A DNA stretch of 64,000 nt, from contig NZ_BAABBN010000012.1 in assembly GCF_039537985.1 (NCBI RefSeq), positions 186,001 through 250,000 on the forward strand, in the 5' to 3' direction. This document shows, one piece after another, positions 53,396 through 63,021 of this stretch. The notes beneath the pieces are model-generated. The model was not told the DNA's origin. It did not search any database and worked only from the letters and a program-made list of their open reading frames with translations. Each line of letters starts with the position of its first letter. Position 1 is the first letter of the stretch. Position numbers and translations under genes: made by a program. Origin of the DNA: Litoribacillus peritrichatus. GTDB taxonomy: Bacteria > Pseudomonadota > Gammaproteobacteria > Pseudomonadales > Litoribrevibacteraceae.

Positions 53396-56300
53396 ATGAG
53401 GCAAACCATGACAGGGACATCCAACAAAAACAAAAACAAAAACGCAGAACTCAGGCCACTTCGATTCATTACCGCAGCATCACTGTTTGACGGTCATGAC
53501 GCAGCCATCAATATCATGAGGCGCCTCATTCAGGCTCAGGGTGTGGAAGTCATACATTTAGGCCACAACCGAAGTGTTGAGGATATCGTAAAAGCAGCAC
53601 TGCAAGAGGATGCCGATGCCATCGCCATCAGTTCTTACCAAGGCGGGCATATTGAGTTTTTCAAATATCTTTACGATAAGCTGAAAGAAAGCGGTGCCAA
53701 TCACATCCGAATTTTTGGTGGCGGAGGCGGAACCATCACCCCGGAAGAAATCCAGACCCTTCATGAATATGGCATTGAACGTATCTATCACCCTCAGGAT
53801 GGCCTGAAAATGGGGCTGATTGATATGATCGAAGATGTCATCCAGCGAACCCGAAACAATCAAACCGCCATTGAACTCATTAACATAGCGCCGGACCTCA
53901 ACATCAGCCGAACCCTTAGCCAGCTGGAAAACAACCACTTTACTGAACAAGAGCTAACTCAGTTAAGAAAGGAATGGCACACACAATCACAATCCCCGGT
54001 ATTAGGCATCACAGGCACTGGCGGCGCAGGTAAGTCCTCTCTGACCGACGAACTGTTAAACCGGATAAGTGAGACGTTTCCCAACAAAAAAGTGGCCATG
54101 CTCGCCGTCGACCCAAGCCGACGACGAACCGGTGGAGCACTTCTGGGCGACCGAATCCGAATGAACAGCCTACGAAGCAACAATATCTTTATGCGCTCAA
54201 TGGCTACCCGCCGGCAGAACTTAGCCACGAACGAAGTACTGAATGATGCAATCTCTTTTCTGAAAGCACAAAAGTATGACTTAGTGATCGTCGAAACTGC
54301 AGGAATTGGCCAAAGCGACTCCGCCATCATTGATTTAGTGGATGTTTCCGCTTACGTCATGACCAGTGATTATGGTGCAGCCAGTCAACTTGAAAAAATA
54401 GACATGCTCGATTTCGCCGACGTCATTGTCATTAATAAATTCGAGAAAAAAGGCGCACAAGACGCCTTAAGAGATGTGCGCAAACAATACCGGCGAAACC
54501 ACAACGAATTTTCTGTTCCCGATGAAGCTCTTCCCGTATTTCCAACCATTGCCAGCCAGTTCAACGACCCAGGCATTAACTGGTTATTTGCTAATATTGT
54601 AGAGCTACTTGCAAACCAAGTGCCTATTGAAAACTCCAACAATAACAACACTTGGGCTCTGGGTTCAAAACCCCTACAGCAATTGCCAAAAGGCAATGCT
54701 TTAATTCCCTCAGAAAAAATAAGGTACTTAGCTGAAATCGCAGACCAAGGTGCTGCCATTAACGCATCCATTAATCAAAAAGCAAAAGCGGCCCACTTGG
54801 CTCAGCAGTATTATGGCAGTCTCAAGCTGCTGGAAGACCCCGAATTACCTCACCCACTCGTTCCCTACTCGGCATCACAAGTGAAAGACGACTCAATCGA
54901 GCCAGCCATCATTAAGTTGAGGAGTGGTTATCAGGAGGCTATTGCATGCTTAAGTCTTGAAGAAAAAAGTACCATTCAGCATTGGCCAAAGACACAACAA
55001 AGCGTAATCAACCCGGAATACAGTTACCAAGTCAGAGGAAAGTCCATCGTTGGCGAAAATTACCATACCTCACTGGCAGGCAACCCCATCCCCAAAGTTG
55101 CTGCACCCAACTATCGAGATTGGGGGGAAATTCTGACCTTCATCAGCAAAGAAAATTTACCGGGCTACTACCCGTTTACAGCCGGAGTTTATCCTTATCG
55201 CCGTTCAGGGGAAGATCCAACGCGCATGTTTGCAGGCGAAGGCACGCCGGAAAGAACAAACAAGCGCTTTCATTATATTGCTCAAGGCCAACCCGCTGCC
55301 CGGCTTTCAACCGCCTTCGACTCCGTAACTCTTTACGGCAATGATCCGGATGAACAACCCGACATATACGGCAAAGTAGGAAACTCGGGGGTTTCCATTG
55401 CCACCTTAGACGACATGAAAAAACTGTATTCAGGGTTTGATCTCTGCCTGCCCACAACGTCTGTCTCCATGACCATTAACGGCCCGGCCCCCATCATCCT
55501 CGCTTTCTTTATGGTCGCCGCCATAGATCAGCAAGTCGAGAAGTACATTTCAGACCAAGGCTTGTGGCCTGAAATGGAAAACAAAATAAAAGCCATTTTC
55601 AAAGAAGCCCCCCAACCGACATACCAAGGAGATATTCCCGCCAGCAATAACGGCCTAGGGTTAAAGCTTCTTGGAATCACTGGCGATCAATTGCTGGCGA
55701 CTGAAGTTTACAATGAGATTAAAGTCAAAACCCTGAAGCAATTGCGTGGCACCGTTCAAGCCGACATTCTAAAAGAGGATCAAGCACAGAACACTTGCAT
55801 CTTTTCCACTGAGTTTGCCATGCACATGATGGGCGACATCGAGCAATTTTTTGTCGATCATCAAATAAAAAACTTTTATAGCGTTTCAATCTCGGGTTAC
55901 CACATCGCTGAAGCCGGAGCGAACCCCATTACTCAATTAGCGTTCACGCTCGCAAACGGATTCACCATCGTAGAATATTATTTAGCGAGGGGCATGCACA
56001 TTGATGAGTTTGCGCCGAACCTGAGTTTCTTTTTCAGCAACGGTATGGACCCGGAATACACCGTCATAGGCCGAGTCGCTCGACGCATCTGGGCCAAAGC
56101 CATGAAAGAGCGATATGACGCAAGTGACAGCGCACAAAAACTGAAATACCACATTCAGACCTCCGGTCGATCATTGCACGCACAAGAAATACAATTCAAC
56201 GACATACGAACAACGCTGCAGGCGCTGTATGCTTTAGTCGATAATTGCAACAGCTTACATACCAATGCATTTGATGAGGCCATCACCACCCCCACGGAAT

Positions 56301-56845
56301 CTTCTGTTCGAAGAGCGGTTGCCATTCAACTTATCATCAACAAAGAACTTGGCTTAAATTATTGTGAAAATCCCTGGCAAGGCTCCTTTTTCATTACCCA
56401 GTTAACGGACCTTGTAGAAGAGGCGGTTTATCAAGAGTTTAAATCCATATCCGACCGGGGTGGTGTGCTGGGCGCGATAGATACCATGTATCAGCGATCC
56501 AAGATTCAGGACGAATCCATGCTTTATGAGCACAAAAAACACGAAGGCTCTTTGCCTCTTGTTGGCGTAAATACCTTTCAATCAAAAGACGAGACAAACA
56601 CGACAGACACCATTGAGTTAATGCGTTCCAGTGAAACGGAGAAACAGCAACAAGTATCCGAATTAAACAAATTCAAGAACCGGCATAAAACACAATCTGC
56701 CTCTCGGCTAAATCAATTAAAAGCCGTAGCCAGAAGTAGAGAGAACACCTTTGAGTGTCTGATGGAAACAGTCAAACACTGCACGCTTGGTGAAATCACT
56801 CAGGCTTTGTATCAGGTGGGAGGCGAATATCGAAGGAATATGTGA
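53396..56845 (+). CDS. icmF: Fused isobutyryl-CoA mutase IcmF
   Basis: 1149 residues, three parts. B12-binding domain (about 20-155) with the family FDGHDAAIN motif (axial His34). MeaI-type GTPase chaperone (about 200-420) with GTGGAGKS at 207-214 and NKFEKKG. Mutase TIM-barrel (about 555-1149) with YPYRRSGEDPTRMFAGEGTPERTN and DLCLPTTSVSMTINGPAP. IcmF interconverts isobutyryl- and butyryl-CoA with adenosylcobalamin and a GTPase repair module. It is monocistronic; cobS at 60132 supplies part of the cofactor path. Substrate cannot be fixed from sequence alone. Confidence 0.94.
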   Translation: MRQTMTGTSNKNKNKNAELRPLRFITAASLFDGHDAAINIMRRLIQAQGVEVIHLGHNRSVEDIVKAALQEDADAIAISSYQGGHIEFFKYLYDKLKESGANHIRIFGGGGGTITPEEIQTLHEYGIERIYHPQDGLKMGLIDMIEDVIQRTRNNQTAIELINIAPDLNISRTLSQLENNHFTEQELTQLRKEWHTQSQSPVLGITGTGGAGKSSLTDELLNRISETFPNKKVAMLAVDPSRRRTGGALLGDRIRMNSLRSNNIFMRSMATRRQNLATNEVLNDAISFLKAQKYDLVIVETAGIGQSDSAIIDLVDVSAYVMTSDYGAASQLEKIDMLDFADVIVINKFEKKGAQDALRDVRKQYRRNHNEFSVPDEALPVFPTIASQFNDPGINWLFANIVELLANQVPIENSNNNNTWALGSKPLQQLPKGNALIPSEKIRYLAEIADQGAAINASINQKAKAAHLAQQYYGSLKLLEDPELPHPLVPYSASQVKDDSIEPAIIKLRSGYQEAIACLSLEEKSTIQHWPKTQQSVINPEYSYQVRGKSIVGENYHTSLAGNPIPKVAAPNYRDWGEILTFISKENLPGYYPFTAGVYPYRRSGEDPTRMFAGEGTPERTNKRFHYIAQGQPAARLSTAFDSVTLYGNDPDEQPDIYGKVGNSGVSIATLDDMKKLYSGFDLCLPTTSVSMTINGPAPIILAFFMVAAIDQQVEKYISDQGLWPEMENKIKAIFKEAPQPTYQGDIPASNNGLGLKLLGITGDQLLATEVYNEIKVKTLKQLRGTVQADILKEDQAQNTCIFSTEFAMHMMGDIEQFFVDHQIKNFYSVSISGYHIAEAGANPITQLAFTLANGFTIVEYYLARGMHIDEFAPNLSFFFSNGMDPEYTVIGRVARRIWAKAMKERYDASDSAQKLKYHIQTSGRSLHAQEIQFNDIRTTLQALYALVDNCNSLHTNAFDEAITTPTESSVRRAVAIQLIINKELGLNYCENPWQGSFFITQLTDLVEEAVYQEFKSISDRGGVLGAIDTMYQRSKIQDESMLYEHKKHEGSLPLVGVNTFQSKDETNTTDTIELMRSSETEKQQQVSELNKFKNRHKTQSASRLNQLKAVARSRENTFECLMETVKHCTLGEITQALYQVGGEYRRNM

Positions 56846-56868
56846 ACCCGGTTAATCCAGAGTAAAGC

Positions 56869-57759
56869 CTAGTCAAGCCAGCGGGGTTCTACCCAAAACG
56901 GGGTGTGATTGACTTCCGTCACCCAATTATCCGACTTTTGAGGCAGCGGGTATTTAATATTAATGGTTTTACGTTCAGCAAGACGAGCCCGTTTCACTGT
57001 TTTCTGGAAGTACTCCTTAAAGAGTGCGTGATAACTGCCGTCTTGTAATACCAGTAACAATCCGGTTTCAAACCGCTGTTTAAGCTCGGTATTGCTCGGG
57101 TTAAACCAATAGTAGACCTGAAACGGATACCTCAAAGTGAGGCCGGTTTCAACGCTCAGATTAGGAAGCTTGCTATTATTTGCTTCAACTTCGGCCCAAG
57201 CCTCATGCAGCCCCCGATGAAAATAATCAAAACGTTCATGGTTCAGCATATTAAGTAGCACTGAGGTATTGGCGGCACCGATCACAGGCAAATCATTCAG
57301 ACCAAAGACTTTGAAATCCCCCCATTGACTACCAAACCCACCCACAAACCGCCTTAGATCGTCCAGACTTTCAACCTGATCAAATCGTCTCTGATCATTC
57401 TCACGAATAATAAAAACCCGATAACCCAACATACCGGCATGAATATCAAATGGAATATAGTCAAAGCTTTCCAGCAAATTATCTTTGGGCGGTAAATACA
57501 ATAAATCCACTTGCTGCTGCTTTAGAAGTACCACACAGCGATCCTGACTGACGGTGGATGTTTCTTTGCGAAATGGCGTCACACGCGCATCACCGTATAC
57601 CGGAGCTGTTTTCGCTAAAATCAGATTCGCTAAATCAATGCGAAATAAATACTTGGCTTTCTCGACCTGACAAACCCGAACCGGTGTAATAGAGCCGTCC
57701 TCATTAGGGAAAGCCATCGAGCTGTATAGAAAAACAACCACTAAAATAAGATACTGCAT
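56869..57759 (-). CDS. Solute-binding-like exported protein
   Basis: 296 residues with a signal peptide (ILVVVFLYSSMAFP). The two-lobe fold is suggested by CQVEKAKYLFRIDLANLIL, GFGSQWGDFKVFGLNDLPVIG and GLLLVLQDGSYHALFKEYFQK, as in periplasmic-binding-type II proteins. No permease or enzyme is adjacent. Convergent with icmF, 23 nt apart. Ligand unknown. Confidence 0.7.
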   Translation of the reverse strand: MQYLILVVVFLYSSMAFPNEDGSITPVRVCQVEKAKYLFRIDLANLILAKTAPVYGDARVTPFRKETSTVSQDRCVVLLKQQQVDLLYLPPKDNLLESFDYIPFDIHAGMLGYRVFIIRENDQRRFDQVESLDDLRRFVGGFGSQWGDFKVFGLNDLPVIGAANTSVLLNMLNHERFDYFHRGLHEAWAEVEANNSKLPNLSVETGLTLRYPFQVYYWFNPSNTELKQRFETGLLLVLQDGSYHALFKEYFQKTVKRARLAERKTINIKYPLPQKSDNWVTEVNHTPFWVEPRWLD

Positions 57760-57848
57760 CGTAACAACACGCTCCGGTCAGATTTACTAATTCTAGACAC
57801 CCTTTAGCCCTTATGTTAGTCCTTATGCTCAGCAGACATCGGTACTTC

Positions 57849-58718
57849 TTAATCCTGATGTCTTCGAACCTTTCCGGCACTCACTGAAAATTCTTTACTA
57901 AACGCCCGGGAAAAGGACGCCTCTGAATTGTAACCTACCGCTTCTGAAACCTCTGCGACGCTTTCCCCAGAACGTAACTTTGACCACGCTAACTGCATCC
58001 GCCACCATGTGACGTATTGCATGGCGGTCCAACCACAGGCTCTCTTGAATGTCTCCGCAAAAGTCGACCGGGACTGATTCGCAGAGCTTGCCAAGGCTTC
58101 AAGAGTCCAGGGGTAATTAGGCTGTTGATGTATGGCCTGAATCACTTTCGAAAGTTTTGGATGCCCATATAAGGCCAGAATTCCGGGCTCTTGAGGGTTG
58201 TGAATAAAATAATCCCGCAGCGCATAGGTAAATAATAACTCTGACAACCGATCCACTATTTCATCTGAAGCGGACGTCGGATGAAAACTTTCTTCAAGAA
58301 TCAGATCCAACAAGTGCTTTAACCAAGGAGTTTGGGAGGAATTAGAAACAACAAACACTGGAGGTAAAACACCCAAAAGCTTCTGACTGCCCGAATGTTC
58401 AAACATCACTTGACCACACAACATGCCGACGCCAGAGCCAGGAGCGCTGTATTTTTTGTGTTGCTGAGGGCCGACCTGTTGACCAACCGGAACCATTTTA
58501 TGAGGTAGTTCGCGAGGAAAAATAACCAAATCGCCGGCATTCAAAATACAAGACAAATGCCCAGGTACTTCCAGTTCGCACGCCCCCAAGGTTGCCATAT
58601 GAAAGCAAGTATTACTTTGACTGTGCTCTCTGATTAACCAATCACCGCAGACTTTGGCATTATGATAAATAGTGACCTTTAGCCTAAATACACGAATCAA
58701 CTCAGAAAAAGCATCCAT
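57849..58718 (-). CDS. AraC-family transcriptional regulator with cupin N-domain
   Basis: About 289 residues from ATG at 58718; the frame extends to 58757 but the family begins MDAFSELIRVFRL. N-terminal cupin (AraC_N type, with His ligands AFHMATLGACELEVPGH), C-terminal AraC helix-turn-helix pair (about 205-285, ANQSRSTFAETFKRACGWTAMQYVTWWRM and AVGYNSEASFSRAF). It is divergent from the AhpD-like gene at 58829 and probably controls it. Confidence 0.88.
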   Translation of the reverse strand: MDAFSELIRVFRLKVTIYHNAKVCGDWLIREHSQSNTCFHMATLGACELEVPGHLSCILNAGDLVIFPRELPHKMVPVGQQVGPQQHKKYSAPGSGVGMLCGQVMFEHSGSQKLLGVLPPVFVVSNSSQTPWLKHLLDLILEESFHPTSASDEIVDRLSELLFTYALRDYFIHNPQEPGILALYGHPKLSKVIQAIHQQPNYPWTLEALASSANQSRSTFAETFKRACGWTAMQYVTWWRMQLAWSKLRSGESVAEVSEAVGYNSEASFSRAFSKEFSVSAGKVRRHQD

Positions 58719-58828
58719 ATTCGGACTCTGCATCAACAAAAGCATACAATTAGACATTCATCATACGTCTTTATCAAACTATATTTATTCCTAAAGAACC
58801 CAACTCTCACGCGAACAGGAATAAAAAA

Positions 58829-59371
58829 ATGACCGACTTTACTTTTCACGACTTAACCACTGCGACCGGTGAATCCAAAGAAATTCTTGAGCAGGTACAA
58901 AAAGGATACGGTTTCGTTCCTAACTTATTCGGGTATATGGCCGAAGCGCCCATCGCATTAAAAGCGTACCTGCAATTGAATGAGCTTTTATCAGAAAGTT
59001 CGATACCTGCGGGTCAGCTTCAAGTGGCACTGCTTGCCATCAGCAAAAAAAATGAATGCGATTTCTGCTCCACAGCGCACCATGCCATGAGTAAAAACTA
59101 CGGTTCGAATGAACAAACCGTCTCGGCCATATTAAACGGCACAGACATTGAAGACCTTCAGGACAGAGTATTGGTTAAAACTGTAACCGCCATTCTGGAG
59201 AATAAAGGCTGGGTTTCAGAAGACCTGCTCAACACCTTCTTTGAGGCTGGCTTTACTAAACAACAGTACTTCGAGTTGATGGTCGTTGTTGCTATCAAAA
59301 CCCTTTCCAATTACACCAATCATGTAACCAAGCCCGAAGTTAACCCCGAGCTGATCAAAATGATTGGTTAA
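58829..59371 (+). CDS. AhpD-like carboxymuconolactone decarboxylase family protein
   Basis: 180 residues. Active-site CxxC plus His: ECDFCSTAHHAM with C77, C80 and H84, as in AhpD-type peroxidase-linked oxidoreductases. KGYGFVPNLFGYMAEAP is the conserved N-terminal block. It could work with an alkylhydroperoxide system, or be a quinone/aldehyde-type CMD. AGGAATAAAAAA precedes ATG. Divergent from the AraC gene. Confidence 0.88.
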   Translation: MTDFTFHDLTTATGESKEILEQVQKGYGFVPNLFGYMAEAPIALKAYLQLNELLSESSIPAGQLQVALLAISKKNECDFCSTAHHAMSKNYGSNEQTVSAILNGTDIEDLQDRVLVKTVTAILENKGWVSEDLLNTFFEAGFTKQQYFELMVVVAIKTLSNYTNHVTKPEVNPELIKMIG

Positions 59372-59390
59372 ACTGTTTACAAACCCCTGT

Positions 59391-59421
59391 CTGTTAGAGG
59401 TGAAAACAACACCTCTAACAG
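59391..59421 (+). terminator. 12-bp perfect stem-loop after AhpD-like gene
   Basis: CTGTTAGAGGTG and CACCTCTAACAG pair completely with a 7-nt loop. It lies 20 nt after the stop at 59371. No T-tract follows, so it may be a processing or protection element. Confidence 0.45.
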
Positions 59422-59567
59422 CATTAACCACGTATCTGCGCCGCAAGAAAGTCCCCGTCCTTGAAAACACTCTCACAAAAGCAATAATTTATAGTAAACT
59501 TCCAACCAATTTTATGGGACATCTGACCCTGTTAACATTCTCTGTACAGCCTATATTGGAGCAAGCT

Positions 59568-60050
59568 ATGCCTTCGTTTGACGTTGTGTCTGAAATTGAC
59601 ATGCATGAATTAACTAACGCGGTCGATCAGGCAAATCGCGAACTGACAACCCGATTTGATTTCCGGGGCGTGGAAGCCAAATTTGAAGTGAAAGACACCG
59701 TCATCACAATGACGGCCGACGTTGAGTTCCAACTCAACCAAATGGAAGACATTCTTCGCGGGAAGATGGTCAAGCGAGGCGTTGATACAGGTTCTTTAGA
59801 AATCAAAGATCTTGTTGGTGCCGGAAAACAAGTAAAGCAAGACATCATTGTTCGCACTGGCCTTGAGTCGGAGCATACCCGGAAAGTAGTTAAGCTGATC
59901 AAAGACAGTAAGATGAAAGTCCAAGCGGCCATTCAAGGTGAGAAGGTTCGTATCACCGGCAAAAAACGAGATGACTTACAACAAGCAATGAGCCTTCTTC
60001 GAGAAGGTGATATCGGCATGCCTCTGCAATTCAACAACTTCAGAGACTAG
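59568..60050 (+). CDS. yajQ: YajQ family nucleotide-binding protein
   Basis: 160 residues from the ATG at 59568 (TTGGAGC upstream). An ORF continues 68 codons further upstream but looks like chance. MPSFDVVSEIDMHELTNAVDQANRELTTRFDFRG and DDLQQAMSLLREGDIGMPLQFNNFRD match YajQ, whose members bind c-di-GMP or RNA. Followed by a strong terminator. Cytoplasmic. Confidence 0.95.
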   Translation: MPSFDVVSEIDMHELTNAVDQANRELTTRFDFRGVEAKFEVKDTVITMTADVEFQLNQMEDILRGKMVKRGVDTGSLEIKDLVGAGKQVKQDIIVRTGLESEHTRKVVKLIKDSKMKVQAAIQGEKVRITGKKRDDLQQAMSLLREGDIGMPLQFNNFRD

Positions 60051-60061
60051 AAGAGCTGCAT

Positions 60062-60094
60062 TAATAGCCCCGAAGGAACAATCCGGGGCTATTA
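60062..60094. terminator. Bidirectional terminator between yajQ and cobS
   Basis: TAATAGCCCCG (60062-60072) pairs with CGGGGCTATTA (60084-60094), 11-nt loop. It lies between convergent genes. Confidence 0.85.
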
Positions 60095-60131
60095 CCTTTC
60101 TGTTATATTTCAAGGACATTCAAGAAACAAA

Positions 60132-60920
60132 CTACATCGCCTGGATTAACATCACCCCAAACAACATAAACATAAGCTCAATAACTTCAAGAATTCCGCC
60201 AGCGGTATCTCCGGTCGTTCCACCGATTCTTGCCATCAAATACATACGAACACCCAAAAATACGAATAAGCAGCATATCAGAGTTACAAATAGCCAGGCA
60301 CCAAACAGAGCAATTAAACCGATGGTTAATACCGCCAAGCCAGGCCAAACAATATCTTTCGGAGCATAATCCACCAACCAGCTACCAGACCCGTTTTCCC
60401 TGACATAAGGTGTCGTCAACAACACAACAGGCAAAAAAGCACGACCAATCAAAGGCGATAAAACCAAGACATACCAAAGCCCGTACTCAATGAGTGAATG
60501 TAACAAAGCAAACTTTAATAACAGAAGAAGCACCAAGGCTACAACGGCCACTGGACCGGAGGTAGGGTCCTTCATGATGCTAAGAATCCGCTCTTTTTTA
60601 AGATTCTTTTGTTCTTCAGGTGATCCCTCAGAATGTAAGCTGTGGCCCGCCATGAATGCATCTACAGAATCGGCAAAGCCGTCTAAATGAAGAGCCCCTG
60701 AACAAACTACCCATACGATTAATAAGAATGCAGCCAGAACTGGAGATGCCATACCTTGAAAGAAATATGAAACAGTAAATAATACACCACCAATTATCGC
60801 CCCCACCAAGGGATAATAAATCAACGACAAACCCACAACTGTCTCATTTGGGTACGATTTAAATCGTACCGGAAACACAGTCAAAAATTGCAGTGCCGTT
60901 AAAAAAGCCTGAAAGTGCAT
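60132..60920 (-). CDS. cobS: Adenosylcobinamide-GDP ribazoletransferase
   Basis: About 262 residues from the ATG at 60920 (MHFQAFLTALQFLTVFPVRF, the family N-terminus); 60935 is another in-frame ATG. Multi-helix inner-membrane protein with the conserved GALHLDGFADSVDAFMAGHS metal site and GPVAVVALVLLLLLKFALL. It joins the nucleotide loop to cobinamide in the last step of B12 synthesis. No other cob gene is near. The upstream VOC-family gene ends 26 nt before this start. Confidence 0.92.
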   Translation of the reverse strand: MHFQAFLTALQFLTVFPVRFKSYPNETVVGLSLIYYPLVGAIIGGVLFTVSYFFQGMASPVLAAFLLIVWVVCSGALHLDGFADSVDAFMAGHSLHSEGSPEEQKNLKKERILSIMKDPTSGPVAVVALVLLLLLKFALLHSLIEYGLWYVLVLSPLIGRAFLPVVLLTTPYVRENGSGSWLVDYAPKDIVWPGLAVLTIGLIALFGAWLFVTLICCLFVFLGVRMYLMARIGGTTGDTAGGILEVIELMFMLFGVMLIQAM

Positions 60921-60946
60921 GACAGAGTTCTTCATTTTTTGCACGA

Positions 60947-61309
60947 TTAAACCATTCCAACATCGGACCAAACAGCGAATTCATTATTGCTTGGGTCTGT
61001 AAAATGAAATCTTCGCCCTCCCGGGAATGTAAACACCGGTTTAACGATCTTTCCGTCCGCAGACTCAACTTTGGCCAACGTTTTTTCCAGGTCACCACTG
61101 TAAAAAACAACCAAAGCACTGCCTCTGGCAACAGATGCATTTAATGTCGACTTATAAAAGCCGCCATCTAAGCCCTCATTCGAAAAAGCAGTGTACTCGG
61201 GGCCGTAGTCCGTAAAAGACCAATCAAATACTTTGGTAAAAAATGCCTTAGTGGCCTCAATATCTTTGGCAGGAAACTCGACGTAGTTTATTTTTTCATG
61301 GTGATTCAT
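60947..61309 (-). CDS. VOC-superfamily (glyoxalase/bleomycin-resistance) protein
   Basis: About 120 residues from the ATG at 61309 (MNHHEKINYVEFPAKDIEATKAFFTKVFDW). It also reads from a TAATG overlap with the DUF2164 stop at 61345. Two beta-alpha-beta-beta modules; FPAKDIEATKAFFTKVFDWSFTDYGPEYTAF and GGRRFHFTDPSNNEFAVWSD are typical. Substrate unknown. Confidence 0.85.
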   Translation of the reverse strand: MNHHEKINYVEFPAKDIEATKAFFTKVFDWSFTDYGPEYTAFSNEGLDGGFYKSTLNASVARGSALVVFYSGDLEKTLAKVESADGKIVKPVFTFPGGRRFHFTDPSNNEFAVWSDVGMV

Positions 61310-61344
61310 CTGTTCAATCCCTTGCGTATATTTAACGTTCAACA

Positions 61345-61599
61345 TTACTTAACAAAAGAAGCGGGCTTTTCAATTTCGTAAATTGCCTCTGTAATGGTTT
61401 CCAGTTTATCCTCCAACACAGAACGCGCATCGTACAAGCCTCTATTATAGTAATAGGCCCCCACTTCTTCAGAAAAGAAATCCAATAAAAATTCTGCATC
61501 GAACTGACCAAGATCCTGATCCAGTTCCTCATTAAAATACATCTGTAACTTTCTTACGATAATTGCTTTTTCATCCTTGGAGAATTCAATTTTCGACAT
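61345..61599 (-). CDS. DUF2164 family protein
   Basis: About 84 residues from the ATG at 61599 with AGGA upstream. Reads MSKIEFSKDEKAIIVRKLQMYFNEELDQDLGQFDAEFLLDFFSEEVGAYYYNRGLYDA, the DUF2164 signature. Small, acidic, soluble, function unknown. Its stop overlaps the VOC start region by one base. Confidence 0.86.
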   Translation of the reverse strand: MSKIEFSKDEKAIIVRKLQMYFNEELDQDLGQFDAEFLLDFFSEEVGAYYYNRGLYDARSVLEDKLETITEAIYEIEKPASFVK

Positions 61600-61687
61600 A
61601 CTGCTCATCCTTTGTATTCTATTTGCGAAGCACACTACTCTGCTTCACAAATAGAATACAAGATATAAACACAGAAAAAACGTTCAG

Positions 61688-62524
61688 TTAATTCTGAAAC
61701 ATCCCGGCCAAATCTTCATAATCCAGCTCACTGATTCCTAAAATTTCAAACACGCACCCTTTCATTCGATCCCACTCAGTTTGATCAGAACTGTGCACCA
61801 GCTGAAACTGCTCTTCCGCAATGTTCTCTGCAATTTTGAGTAAAGCGAGTAAAGTTTGGGTTTTATCATCTGCCACCTGAGATTTACAAAGTATGTCCTC
61901 ACTAAAATGATGCAGCCGAATGACTTCACAGACAGAGTGATCAAGGTTTAAGCCTTTAGCGATATAGAAACCAATAGTCGCGTGATCACATTTGAACAGT
62001 TCATCTTCGCGGGCAATCAGTGACTTTCCATCCAACTCTTTAATCTGATCAAAGTAATTGGGATGTTTTTGCCATAAGAATGGCATACCTGCGTTATGAA
62101 GAATGCCCACGCATTGCGCTTCATCCACCAAGGGGATATTTAATTGACGCGCCAGTTCAGTGGTAATGTCGGCCACTTGTTTACTGGTTTCCCAGAAATC
62201 TTCAAAGTCCCATTGATGAAAATCCCCGTGCTTCGCCATGATGAACATCACTGCTTTAATCATAATCATCAAGCGTTCCCCTCCCAGTTCATCAATGGCT
62301 TCCTGAATGGAGGTTTGTGATAATTCCGAGCTTTTCTGAAAGGAGTTGGCCTTTAAGACACTTAAACAAAGAGCCGGGTCTGCCATAAGCAACTCACTCA
62401 TTGCCTCAGTGTCTGGATAAACAGAGCTTATGTTGGAGAGTAAACGGGGTTTAACTGGAAAGACGATCCCTTTTAGTTGATTAACCGCATCATCAAACAA
62501 TTCAGACACAGGATCTAAAGCCAT
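61688..62524 (-). CDS. HDOD domain protein
   Basis: 278 residues. HDOD domain (about 20-215) with LLMADPALCLSVLKANSFQ, QTSIQEAIDELGGERLMIMIKAV, and LHNAGMPFLWQKHP, followed by a C-terminal helical part. HDOD proteins sit in signalling networks (c-di-GMP, chemotaxis) and have a degenerate HD site. No partner is adjacent. A 497-nt interval separates it from fusA2. Confidence 0.87.
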   Translation of the reverse strand: MALDPVSELFDDAVNQLKGIVFPVKPRLLSNISSVYPDTEAMSELLMADPALCLSVLKANSFQKSSELSQTSIQEAIDELGGERLMIMIKAVMFIMAKHGDFHQWDFEDFWETSKQVADITTELARQLNIPLVDEAQCVGILHNAGMPFLWQKHPNYFDQIKELDGKSLIAREDELFKCDHATIGFYIAKGLNLDHSVCEVIRLHHFSEDILCKSQVADDKTQTLLALLKIAENIAEEQFQLVHSSDQTEWDRMKGCVFEILGISELDYEDLAGMFQN

Positions 62525-63021
62525 TAAGCAGCACCTTTCTTACTAAAGGGTTTCCAGCTCCCAGACCGGAGCCGACTCAAGCGATACTCAGCCACTGAAA
62601 TCAGGGCAGCGTTTAATAACAATAGTAGTCAATATCACCAAATTAGATACTATCTGCCATCGCATAAAAATCCCTTGTTTAAAACTCCCCCCTTGGGTCA
62701 CCTAAAAAAGGGGGATGATCACAAGAATGCAACCAACAGAATATAATTTGTGCATTGTCAGCGTTCAAAGAATCAGAACCATATTTCTTTATAAATCATA
62801 GCCGGAAGCTGATTTCTGTTTACTTTACCTGATTTCAAATTCACACTCTGCCACCTAAAAGAACACCGCCTCCATTCCGAAGTGGTGTTAAAGAAGTCAC
62901 ATCCAACGGGCGTATGAATTTTATTTAGATAATTTCGATAAAAAATCTATAAAAATTTTGTTAAAACCCTGTATACTTGCTCGAAATTTTTTCGACGCTA
63001 ATTTTTTGATAGAGTAAAACA
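62525..63021. other. Long intergenic region upstream of fusA2
   Basis: 497 nt between divergent genes with no ORF of note. CCCCCTT (62688-62694) and AAGGGGG (62708-62714) form a 7-bp inverted repeat. TATACT at 62972-62977 is a -10 candidate, 44 nt upstream of the fusA2 start, without a good -35 partner; the upstream sequence is AT-rich. I see no riboswitch or small RNA. Confidence 0.5.

Noticed and set aside
59364..59567. In-frame extension of yajQ by 68 codons
   Set aside because: The family begins at MPSFDVVSE, a good ribosome site precedes 59568, and the extra part has no recognisable content.
60132..61635. Cobalamin riboswitch near cobS or upstream of icmF (53198-53395)
   Set aside because: I searched for the conserved B12-box-like sequence by eye and found none; a covariance search would settle it.
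61841..61854. GTAAAGCGAGTAAA, resembling a CpxR box
   Set aside because: It lies inside the HDOD coding sequence and its period is 9 nt; it is explained by codon content.
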